This document shows positions 1-6,555 of a stretch of DNA of 10,627 bases, in pieces (position 1 is the first letter of the stretch; each line of letters opens with the position of its first letter). The translations under genes and the position numbers were made by a program. The stretch covers positions 1-10,627 of the forward strand of contig JAGZDD010000136.1 in assembly GCA_018369015.1 (NCBI GenBank), in the 5' to 3' direction. The stretch comes from Clostridiales bacterium. Lineage in GTDB: Bacteria > Bacillota > Clostridia > Lachnospirales > Lachnospiraceae. A model generated the notes under the pieces. The model had not been told where the DNA came from. It did no database searches and saw only the letters and a program-made list of their open reading frames with translations.

Positions 1-265
1 CCGACCGGAGCGGCAGCGGAGACCGCCATAGGCGGAACGTAAAGCACGAATACCACCGGCGATTGCGGGAGCGCAAAGCGCGGAGCAATCGGCTTTCATA
101 CGTGGTGGAGCCGCGCGCAGCGCGGCATGGAAGTTTACTATGAAAGCCCCGGACGGCGGCTGTGTGCCAGGGGTGCTTGCGCACAATGGCATACAGAGGA
201 AATCCCGCAAGGGGATACTTGTATGCCGTAAAAAGCACGGCAAACAGAGGAAAGGAGATTAGAAA
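1..265. other. GC-rich, hairpin-dense non-coding stretch upstream of the aldo/keto reductase
   Basis: No convincing gene lies here. The three + frames meet stops at 29-31, 40-42 and about 138-143, so at most the tail of an upstream gene could be present. The DNA is clearly more GC-rich than the rest and is full of inverted repeats: CCGCC/GGCGG at 23-27/31-35; CGATTGC/GCAATCG at 60-66/85-91 with an inner GCGC/GCGC at 71-74/78-81; GGCTTTCATA/TATGAAAGCC at 91-100/139-148 enclosing GCCGCGC/GCGCGGC at 110-116/120-126; GGCATACA/TGTATGCC at 188-195/220-227 enclosing ATCCC/GGGAT at 202-206/212-216; and GCCGT/ACGGC at 225-229/237-241. This could be a structured RNA leader, a decayed palindromic mobile element, or the end of a structured RNA gene. 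I do not recognise a riboswitch class and see no clear promoter in it. Confidence 0.5.
188..253 (+). repeat. Short direct repeat, two 15-bp copies ending at the ribosome binding site
   Basis: GGCATACAGAGGAAA at 188-202 and GGCAAACAGAGGAAA at 239-253 match at 14 of 15 positions and start 51 bp apart. The second copy runs into the Shine-Dalgarno sequence AAAGGAG (251-257) of the aldo/keto reductase. The first copy supplies the 5' arm of the hairpin at 188-227, so the two copies sit in different structural settings. It may be a local duplication; no function is known. Confidence 0.45.
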
Positions 266-1294
266 ATGATTGAAGTGACTCTTGGGAAAACAGGGATAAA
301 AGTGAATAAAAATGGCTTTGGAGCTTTGCCAATGCAGCGTATTTCCAAAGAAGCCGCAGTAGCCCTTGTAAAAAAGGCTTATAGCCATGGCATTAATTTT
401 TTTGATACGGCGCGTTCTTATACAGACAGTGAAGAAAAGCTTGGCGAAGCATTGCAGGGAATCCGGGAAAAGGTGTATATTGCCACAAAGACGCCGGCCT
501 CCACACCGGAAGGCTTCTGGCAGGATTTAAAACGCTCCCTTGCCAATCTTCAGACAGATTACATTGATATTTACCAGTTCCACAATCCGTCCTTTTGTCC
601 GAAGCCTGGCGATGGCTCCGGGCTGTACGAAGCTATGCTTGAGGCAAAAGCAGAGGGTAAAATCCGCCATATTGGTATTACGAGCCACCGCCTTTTAGTC
701 GCCAGAGAAGCTGTGGAGTCCGGGCTTTATGAAACGCTCCAATTTCCTTTTTGTTATCTGGCCACAAAGAAGGATGTTGAGCTTGTCAATATGTGTAAAG
801 CCGCAGGCATGGGCTTTATCGCTATGAAGGCGCTGTCCGGCGGGCTGATTACCGATTCTGCGGCCGCCTATGCCTATCTTTCCCAGTACAGCCATGTGCT
901 TCCGATTTGGGGCGTTCAGCGGGAAAGGGAGCTTGATGAATTTATTTCTTATATTGAGGCACCGCCTGCGATGACAAAGGAGCGGCAAGCGGTTATCAAA
1001 AAGGATATTAAAGAGCTATCCGGTGAGTTTTGCCGGGGCTGCGGCTATTGTATGCCATGTCCAGTGGGGATTGAGATTAATAATTGTGCCCGGATGTCAT
1101 TGATGCTGCGCAGGGCGCCCTCTGAAAACTGGCTGACCCCGGAGGTTCAGGAAAAAATGAAACGGATCGAGGACTGTCTGCACTGCGGACGGTGCAAAAG
1201 TAAATGTCCGTATGGCCTAGACACACCGTCGCTTCTTGAAAAAAACTATGAAGATTATAAAGCAGTGCTGGCAGGAGAAATCAGCGTGTCATAA
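266..1294 (+). CDS. Aldo/keto reductase with C-terminal 4Fe-4S ferredoxin domain
   Basis: Predicted cytoplasmic NAD(P)H-dependent oxidoreductase of 342 residues; the substrate cannot be told from sequence. The N-terminal two thirds is an AKR barrel that keeps the catalytic tetrad: Asp47 and Tyr52 (FFDTARSY), Lys75 (ATKT) and His106 (YQFHNP). The C-terminal part carries two cysteine clusters, C256/C259/C262/C265 (CRGCGYCMPCPVGI) and C304/C307/C310/C314 (CLHCGRCKSKCPYG), as in the clostridial AKR-ferredoxin fusions that can bind 4Fe-4S clusters. The family usually runs about 320-380 residues, so it looks complete. The ATG at 266 follows AAAGGAG (251-257) with an 8-nt gap. No terminator is evident between it and the next gene, 52 bp downstream. 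A physiological role in electron transfer is inference from the clusters. Confidence 0.93.
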   Translation: MIEVTLGKTGIKVNKNGFGALPMQRISKEAAVALVKKAYSHGINFFDTARSYTDSEEKLGEALQGIREKVYIATKTPASTPEGFWQDLKRSLANLQTDYIDIYQFHNPSFCPKPGDGSGLYEAMLEAKAEGKIRHIGITSHRLLVAREAVESGLYETLQFPFCYLATKKDVELVNMCKAAGMGFIAMKALSGGLITDSAAAYAYLSQYSHVLPIWGVQRERELDEFISYIEAPPAMTKERQAVIKKDIKELSGEFCRGCGYCMPCPVGIEINNCARMSLMLRRAPSENWLTPEVQEKMKRIEDCLHCGRCKSKCPYGLDTPSLLEKNYEDYKAVLAGEISVS

Positions 1295-1346
1295 GGCCTG
1301 GATATTTTTGACACCAGGAATTGGCTTTTAGAAGAGGTGATCTGAC

Positions 1347-1721
1347 ATGAAAAAATTTATGAAGGTTATGCTGTGTATTGTGGGCGGCTGCATTGCGCTG
1401 GTGGTGGTATTGTGGCTATGTCTTGATTATGTTTCAAATTATCGAAAGACCACCTGCGATACGTCGGTTTCACCGGACGGGCAATACGAATTACTGCTTC
1501 AGGCTGTCGGAGAACCGGATTGGCCTTTTGGCTCAGCTAGCGGCCGGCTGCTCCTAAAAAAAGACGGCAAAAAGATAGGCTATAGAAATTTTGAATTGAA
1601 AAACGACGGAGCCCCTATAGGCAAGAGCTGCTGGACGGTTACTTGGTATGATGATTACGTGGAGGTGGTCCTTTCTGCTAAGGAGCAGGGGGATGAAAAG
1701 CTTGTCATGGATTTGAAGTGA
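1347..1721 (+). CDS. Small membrane-anchored protein of unknown function
   Basis: A 124-residue protein. Residues about 4-28 are a hydrophobic segment after two lysines (KKFMKVMLCIVGG), giving either a signal anchor or an uncleaved signal peptide; there is no clear lipobox. The rest is a soluble extracytoplasmic domain containing SPDGQYELLLQ, a GRLLLKKDGKKI strand pair and a CWTVTWYDDYVEVV segment. These resemble the small clostridial exported proteins sometimes placed near DUF5412; that link is from memory of the pattern and is weak. The start ATG follows AGAGGTGA (1334-1340). Its last four bases overlap the GTG start of the acetyltransferase, so the two are probably co-translated. No function is assigned. 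Confidence 0.8.
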   Translation: MKKFMKVMLCIVGGCIALVVVLWLCLDYVSNYRKTTCDTSVSPDGQYELLLQAVGEPDWPFGSASGRLLLKKDGKKIGYRNFELKNDGAPIGKSCWTVTWYDDYVEVVLSAKEQGDEKLVMDLK

Positions 1722-2296
1722 AAACAGTAACAATTAAAACAGATCGGCTCATTTTAAGAAAAGCCACGGAAAATGATATTCCTGCTGCATTTTGTAACTG
1801 GATGAGCGATGAGAAGTCTGCGGAATTTTTGCGGCATCCCGCCCACCGTGATATTTCTGTAACAGAAAATGCATTAAAGAAATGGATTGGAAGATACAAA
1901 GATTTGGATTATTACCGTTGGGTGATTATTTTGAAAGAAATTAATGAGCCGATTGGCACGATCTCTGCGGGCGGGATTGATGAAAAGACGAAGAAGATAA
2001 ATATAGGGTATTGTATTGGAAGCCGCTGGTGGCATTGCGGGTATACAAGCGAGGCCCTGACAGCAGCCTTAACCTTTTTCTTTGAACAGGTGAAGGTAAA
2101 GCGAATTGAAGGGCAGCATGATCCGAACAATCCAAATTCCGGAAAAGTTATGAAAAAATGCGGTATGCTTTATGAGGGAACGTTAAGACAGGCGGACTGG
2201 AGTAATAAGGGAATTGTGGATACCTGTATATATGGGATTGTGGCGGCGGATTATTGGGATATGGCTCATAAATCCTGTATCGGCGCCGGTGCCTAA
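1718..2296 (+). CDS. GNAT family N-acetyltransferase (RimJ/RimL type)
   Basis: A 192-residue acetyl-CoA-dependent N-acetyltransferase of the GNAT fold. Visible signatures are the N-terminal TDRLILRKATENDI, the central IGYCIGSRWWHCGYTSEAL (equivalent to motif A, where the pyrophosphate of acetyl-CoA binds, though the usual RGxG glycine pattern is altered to HCGY) and DPNNPNSGKVMKKCGM with the late YEG, as in RimJ/RimL and small-molecule acetyltransferases. The substrate could be a ribosomal protein N-terminus, an amino acid or a drug; sequence does not decide. The start is GTG at 1718, sharing GTGA with the stop of the preceding gene. No good ribosome binding site lies at normal spacing (an AAGGAG at 1680-1685 is 32 nt away), so translation probably depends on reinitiation from the upstream gene. 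Confidence 0.9.
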   Translation: MKTVTIKTDRLILRKATENDIPAAFCNWMSDEKSAEFLRHPAHRDISVTENALKKWIGRYKDLDYYRWVIILKEINEPIGTISAGGIDEKTKKINIGYCIGSRWWHCGYTSEALTAALTFFFEQVKVKRIEGQHDPNNPNSGKVMKKCGMLYEGTLRQADWSNKGIVDTCIYGIVAADYWDMAHKSCIGAGA

Positions 2297-2346
2297 CTGG
2301 TGTATTAAGCATTTGCCTAAAAAAGGGGAAGTATACTGCTCCGGTC

Positions 2347-2375
2347 TTGACTTTCCCTATACTTGCCTTTACAAT
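2347..2375 (+). promoter_or_regulatory. Sigma-A type promoter of the ABC exporter operon
   Basis: The -35 box TTGACT (2347-2352) and the -10 box TACAAT (2370-2375) are 17 bp apart, each 5 of 6 to consensus. Transcription would start near 2382, inside the palindrome at 2378-2389, leaving a leader of about 30 nt before the ATG at 2412. This separates the exporter operon from the acetyltransferase gene ending at 2296. Confidence 0.75.
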
Positions 2376-2393
2376 AGTTGTATATACAATTAT
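2374..2393. promoter_or_regulatory. Palindromic operator, probable MarR-family binding site
   Basis: TTGTATATACAA at 2378-2389 is a perfect 12-bp palindrome. Beyond one mismatched pair (2377/2390) the symmetry continues for three more pairs (2374-2376 with 2391-2393). Length and AT-rich centre fit the sites bound by MarR-family dimers. It begins three bases after the -10 box and covers the predicted transcription start, where a bound repressor would block RNA polymerase. The MarR gene at 6074-6550 in the same operon is the obvious candidate, giving an autoregulatory loop. Binding itself is inference. Confidence 0.7.
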
Positions 2394-2411
2394 AAAAGAG
2401 GTGAGGATGCT

Positions 2412-4139
2412 ATGCTTCGGCGGATTTTTTCTTTTCTGCACCAATATAAAAAATATGCCTTTCTGGCAGTTCTTTGCGTTGTTGCGGAATCTGTGTTTGA
2501 GCTGATTATCCCCTTAATTATGGCGGACATTGTCGACGTGGGGGTAGCGAATCAGGATAAAACGTATATCTTTATGAAGGGCGGGCAAATGCTTATCTGC
2601 GCCCTGCTGGCCCTGCTTTTAGGCATTGGGAGCGCGCGGTTTAGCGCCTTGGCCGGGCAAGGGCTCGGCGCAGAGCTTCGCAAGGAGGAGTACCGGCGGC
2701 TCCAGTCCTTTTCTTTTTCTAATATCGACCGTTTCCGGGTATCATCCCTTGTCACACGGCTCACAAGCGATGTGACCAACATACAAACTTCCGTGTCCAC
2801 AGGGCTTCGACCGGCATGCCGGGGGCCTGTCATGCTTTTTATTGCCACAGGCGTCGCTTTTTCGATCAATGCAAAGCTGGCCCTTGTTTTTCTTGTCGCC
2901 CTTCCGGTGCTCGGCTTTCTTCTTTTTGAAATTATTTCCCATGTACGGCCCTTATATTCAAAAATGCAGGGCGCCATTGATATGGTCAACCGTGTGATCC
3001 AGGAAAATCTTACGGCGGTCCGCATTGTTAAGGCATATGTGCGGGGCGAATATGAGAAGGAAAAGTTTAATACTGTCAATGAAAATCTTATGAGCATTTC
3101 CAGGAAATCCTTCCGGCTGTCCGCAATGAATATGCCTGTCATGCAGTTTGTTATGTACGGAACGATTTTAGCGATTTTGTGGTTTGGCGGAAAGCTTATT
3201 AACGTCGGGGGAATGCAGGTTGGGGAACTGACTGGATTTTTAAGCTATGTGCTTCAGATTTTAAATTCCCTGATGATGATTTCCAACGTATTTATGATGC
3301 TGACCCGGTCCTTAGCCAGCGCCAGCCGCATTGTGGAGGTTATGGATGAGCGGGTGGAAATTACCGACGAGGATGCCAGGGATATATCTGTAGAGCGGGG
3401 AGAAATCGAATTTTCCCATGTTTATTTTAAGTATAAAAGCCAGGCCCCGGAATATGTCCTTTCCGATATTTCCCTGCATATTGGCGCAGGAGAAACGGTA
3501 GGGATTATCGGACAGACCGGGTCGGCAAAATCAACTCTTGTCCAGCTTATCCCAAGGCTTTATGATGTGAGCAAAGGCGTATTAAAAATTGACGGTTATC
3601 CGGTACGCGAATACCCTCTTGACCATCTTAGGGATGCCATTGCGGTTGTGCTCCAGAAGAATACGCTGTTTTCGGGAACACTTTTGGATAATCTGAAATG
3701 GGGGAAGGCGGATGCGACGATGGAGGAGATTAAAGAAGCATGCCGCATTGCCTGTGCTGATGAATTTATTGACCGCCTGGACAAAGGCTATTTTACGGAA
3801 ATGGGCCAGGGCGGCGTCAATGTTTCCGGCGGGCAGAAGCAGCGTATTTGTATTGCCAGGGCATTGCTTAAAAAGCCAAAGGTACTTATTCTTGACGATT
3901 CTACAAGCGCCGTAGATACGGCTACAGAAGGACGGATCCGACAGATGCTTGCGAATAAGCTGCCGGATATGACAAAGATTATTATTGCGCAGAGAATTTC
4001 CTCCGTCCGTCACGCGGATAAAATTGTTGTCCTGTATGACGGTAAAATTAACGGGATAGGAACCCATGAGCAGCTTTTGGAGAAAAACGAGATTTACAGG
4101 GAAATTTATGAATCCCAGAAGGAAGGAGCGGATCTGTAA
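2412..4139 (+). CDS. Heterodimeric ABC multidrug-type exporter, subunit with degenerate ATP site
   Basis: A 575-residue half-transporter: an exporter-type transmembrane domain (about six helices, residues 15-300) followed by a nucleotide-binding domain (about 328-575). The NBD shows Walker A GQTGSAKST (367-375, alanine at 372 where glycine is usual), Q-loop Gln415, signature VSGGQ (471-475), Walker B VLILDD with Asp496 where the catalytic glutamate is expected, and Gln527 in place of the switch histidine (IIIAQRIS). These changes mark it as the non-catalytic half of a TmrAB/BmrCD/TM287-288-like asymmetric exporter; its intact signature motif would complete the partner's active site. The ATG at 2412 is chosen over an in-frame ATG at 2214 because GAGGTGAGG (2398-2406) precedes it, the promoter lies at 2347-2375, and the longer version would overlap the acetyltransferase gene. 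The stop overlaps the next gene by one base. The substrate is unknown. Confidence 0.95.
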   Translation: MLRRIFSFLHQYKKYAFLAVLCVVAESVFELIIPLIMADIVDVGVANQDKTYIFMKGGQMLICALLALLLGIGSARFSALAGQGLGAELRKEEYRRLQSFSFSNIDRFRVSSLVTRLTSDVTNIQTSVSTGLRPACRGPVMLFIATGVAFSINAKLALVFLVALPVLGFLLFEIISHVRPLYSKMQGAIDMVNRVIQENLTAVRIVKAYVRGEYEKEKFNTVNENLMSISRKSFRLSAMNMPVMQFVMYGTILAILWFGGKLINVGGMQVGELTGFLSYVLQILNSLMMISNVFMMLTRSLASASRIVEVMDERVEITDEDARDISVERGEIEFSHVYFKYKSQAPEYVLSDISLHIGAGETVGIIGQTGSAKSTLVQLIPRLYDVSKGVLKIDGYPVREYPLDHLRDAIAVVLQKNTLFSGTLLDNLKWGKADATMEEIKEACRIACADEFIDRLDKGYFTEMGQGGVNVSGGQKQRICIARALLKKPKVLILDDSTSAVDTATEGRIRQMLANKLPDMTKIIIAQRISSVRHADKIVVLYDGKINGIGTHEQLLEKNEIYREIYESQKEGADL

Positions 4140-6052
4140 TGGCGAGATATGTTGGTTATAAACGTCCGAAGAATACGAAAAAGACGCTTTTGCAGTTGAT
4201 GCATTATCTTGGAAATCATAAATGGCTCCTTCTTATTGTAGCCCTTCTTGTTTTTGTAAGTACCGGAGCCAATATTATGGGAACCTATTTGCTAAAGCCC
4301 GTGATTAACCGTTTTATTATGCCGGGAAATATCAAAGGCCTTGTAGGCGCCCTTTTGGGTATGGGGCTTATGTATTTGTGCGGCGTGCTGGCAACCTTTG
4401 GCTATAATCAGCTTATGGTGATTACCGGACAGAAGGTTGTCAGCGAGATTCGCCGGGATCTTTTTGCCCATGTGCAAAAGCTTCCTTTAAAATATTTTGA
4501 CGCCCATACCCATGGCGAGCTAATGAGCCGTTTTACCAATGATGTGGATACGGTTCAGGAGGCCCTAAATAACAGTTTTACAATGCTCATCCAGAGTTTT
4601 CTTATGGTTACTGGAACGATTACAATGCTTGTCGTTCTCAGTGTCCGCCTGTCGCTGATCGTTATTGTGTTTCTCCTGCTGATGTTCGCTTTTATTAAAT
4701 ACAGCGGCCGGCGCAGCCGTAAATATTTTCAGAAGCAGCAGGAGCGGCTTGGACGTATCAATGGTTTTGTAGAGGAAATGGTTGCCGGGCAAAAGGTAGA
4801 GAAGGTGTTTAACCATGAAAAAGAGGATTTTGAAGAATTTTGCCGCCGGAACGAAGCACTGCGCAAGGCCTCCACAAGCGCGCTGAGCTATTCATCCATG
4901 ATGGTGCCGACTATTGTCAGCCTATCTTATGCTAATTATGCGGTGTCAGCCTGTGTCGGAGGGCTGTTTACCATTGCCGGGCTTTTAGACATTGGAAGCC
5001 TGGCGTCCTATCTTGTCTATGTCCGTCAGAGCGCCATGCCTTTGAACCAGTTTACCGCTCAGGTGAATTTTTTGCTGGCGGCCCTCTCCGGCGCGGAGCG
5101 GATTTTTGAAATGATGAATGAGCCGGAGGAGATTGATGAGGGGCAAGTCACCCTTTGCCCTGTAAACATCGGGCCAGATGGAAAGATGACAGGGGCGCAG
5201 GGCTATACCGGGCATTTTGCCTGGAAGGTGCCGGAAAATGTCCGACTTTTTGAAGAGGACGGAGAAAGCTGCTGGAAAGGTATACAAAAAATGGAGGACG
5301 GGAGCCTTCTTGTGCCTCTTTGCGGCAGGGTGGATTTTAGAAATGTAGTATTTGGCTATACGAAGGAGCGGCAGATCCTTCGGGGGATTAGCCTTTATGC
5401 GAAGCCGGGACAGAAAATTGCTTTTGTCGGCTCGACCGGTGCGGGAAAAACGACGATTATCAACCTGATCAACCGTTTTTATGAGATTTCCGGCGGAGAA
5501 ATTATTTATGACGGAATTAACATTCAGGATATACGAAAAGATGACCTGCGCCGCTCCCTGTCCATGGTTGTTCAGGAAACCCATCTGTTTACCGGAACCA
5601 TCGCAGATAATATCCGCTATGGCCGTCTTGAGGCGTCCGATGACGATGTGAGAGAGGCAGCCAGGATAGCCAATGCGGACTCGTTTATCCGGCGTCTGCC
5701 CGACGGCTATGACACAATGCTTTATGCCGACGGGGCGAATCTCTCCCAAGGCCAGCGGCAGCTTTTGGCTATTGCCCGGGCGGCGGTTTCCTATCCACCG
5801 GTGCTGATTTTGGATGAGGCAACCAGCTCCGTAGATACCCGGACTGAACGCCTGATTGAGAAAGGAATGGACGCTATTATGGAGGGAAGGACGGTATTCG
5901 TCATTGCCCACAGGCTGTCCACAGTACGCAATTCCAAGGCAATTATGGTGTTGGAAAAGGGAGAAATTATTGAAAGAGGCGACCATGATGACTTACTTTT
6001 GCATAAAGGGCGCTACTATCAGTTATATACGGGCCAGTTTGAGTTAGAGTAA
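4139..6052 (+). CDS. Heterodimeric ABC multidrug-type exporter, catalytic subunit
   Basis: A 637-residue half-transporter that would pair with the preceding subunit. The transmembrane domain spans about residues 25-310. The NBD starts at about 397 and is canonical in catalysis: Walker A GSTGAGKTT (431-439), Q-loop Gln479, Walker B VLILDE with Glu560, and His591 (VIAHRLS). Its signature is LSQGQ (535-539) rather than LSGGQ, and it would face the degenerate Walker A of the partner. A segment of about 60 residues (roughly 333-396, with GHFAWKVPEN) sits between the two domains; comparable linkers occur in related clostridial exporters. The start overlaps the previous stop as TAATG, with AAGGAG at 4123-4128, so the subunits are probably made in equal amounts by coupling. 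Known relatives export drugs, peptides or lipids. Confidence 0.95.
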   Translation: MARYVGYKRPKNTKKTLLQLMHYLGNHKWLLLIVALLVFVSTGANIMGTYLLKPVINRFIMPGNIKGLVGALLGMGLMYLCGVLATFGYNQLMVITGQKVVSEIRRDLFAHVQKLPLKYFDAHTHGELMSRFTNDVDTVQEALNNSFTMLIQSFLMVTGTITMLVVLSVRLSLIVIVFLLLMFAFIKYSGRRSRKYFQKQQERLGRINGFVEEMVAGQKVEKVFNHEKEDFEEFCRRNEALRKASTSALSYSSMMVPTIVSLSYANYAVSACVGGLFTIAGLLDIGSLASYLVYVRQSAMPLNQFTAQVNFLLAALSGAERIFEMMNEPEEIDEGQVTLCPVNIGPDGKMTGAQGYTGHFAWKVPENVRLFEEDGESCWKGIQKMEDGSLLVPLCGRVDFRNVVFGYTKERQILRGISLYAKPGQKIAFVGSTGAGKTTIINLINRFYEISGGEIIYDGINIQDIRKDDLRRSLSMVVQETHLFTGTIADNIRYGRLEASDDDVREAARIANADSFIRRLPDGYDTMLYADGANLSQGQRQLLAIARAAVSYPPVLILDEATSSVDTRTERLIEKGMDAIMEGRTVFVIAHRLSTVRNSKAIMVLEKGEIIERGDHDDLLLHKGRYYQLYTGQFELE

Positions 6053-6073
6053 GGATGGAGGTTTTCAAAATTT

Positions 6074-6550
6074 ATGGAAAAGCATGAAATAAGAGATGCT
6101 CTTGTTGCAGCAGAGTTTGAAAGAAAAAAAACGCTTCAGCCGGGATTCCTTGCTTTAGGCCTGACTTTAGGCCAGGGCCAGCCAAGGATTTTAAAGACGC
6201 TTTATTCCCGGGAACCGATGACCCAGCGGGAGCTTGCGGATTTATGTCATTTGGATGTTACTACAATGTCGCGAACCTTAGACCGGCTGGAGGAAAATGG
6301 ATGCTTGCGGCGTTGCCGGGATGTCAACAGCCGCCGTTCCTATCAGATTGAACTGACCGATAAAGGAAAAGCTTTGGCACGCGAGGTTATGGAGTGTTTT
6401 GAACAAATTGACGAACAGATTTGCCGGGGCTTTAATGAAGATGAGCTTGAGCTTTTACTTTCACTACTGCACAGAGTGATCAAAAATCTAAATCCATCAA
6501 GGGAATATCCGGAGGATATGGAAAGCATGGAGAAAAGGAAGAAGGAGTGA
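6074..6550 (+). CDS. MarR family transcriptional regulator
   Basis: A 158-residue winged helix-turn-helix regulator, the usual MarR size. Helical dimerisation segments lie at about residues 1-45 and 100-140. The wHTH runs from about 47 to 98: MTQRELADLCHLDVTTMSRTLDRLEENG holds the helix-turn-helix, and CRDVNSRRSYQIELTDKG forms the wing, with the charged DVNSRR tip typical of the family. It sits 21 bp after the exporter genes, with GGAGG at 6057-6061. The natural target is the palindrome over the promoter at 2374-2393, so it would repress its own operon and release it when a ligand, perhaps an exporter substrate, binds. The ligand is unknown. Its 3' end overlaps a possible GTG start of the next gene. 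Confidence 0.94.
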   Translation: MEKHEIRDALVAAEFERKKTLQPGFLALGLTLGQGQPRILKTLYSREPMTQRELADLCHLDVTTMSRTLDRLEENGCLRRCRDVNSRRSYQIELTDKGKALAREVMECFEQIDEQICRGFNEDELELLLSLLHRVIKNLNPSREYPEDMESMEKRKKE

Positions 6551-6555
6551 AGGGG

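Noticed and set aside
3..143. Open frame at the window start that could be the tail of an upstream gene
   Set aside because: The translation is arginine-rich and low in complexity, and the DNA is dominated by inverted repeats, so it is better explained as non-coding structure; sequence before the window would settle it.
1297..1318. CCTGG/CCAGG inverted repeat with a TTGACA after the reductase gene
   Set aside because: The stem is only 5 bp with a 12-nt loop and no T-run after it, and no -10 box lies 16-18 bp after TTGACA.
2214..2411. Longer in-frame start (ATG at 2214) for the first ABC subunit
   Set aside because: It would overlap the acetyltransferase gene by 83 bp, adds 66 residues unlike any exporter N-terminus, and spans the promoter and operator; the ATG at 2412 has a strong ribosome binding site.
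4985..5986. Long open frame on the - strand (333 codons)
   Set aside because: It lies antisense to the ATPase half of the second ABC subunit, whose motifs are intact, and its translation shows no recognisable domain.
6547..6555. GTG at 6547 as start of the FliB-like gene
   Set aside because: Possible, but the ATG three codons later has AAGGAG at ideal spacing; the difference is three residues.
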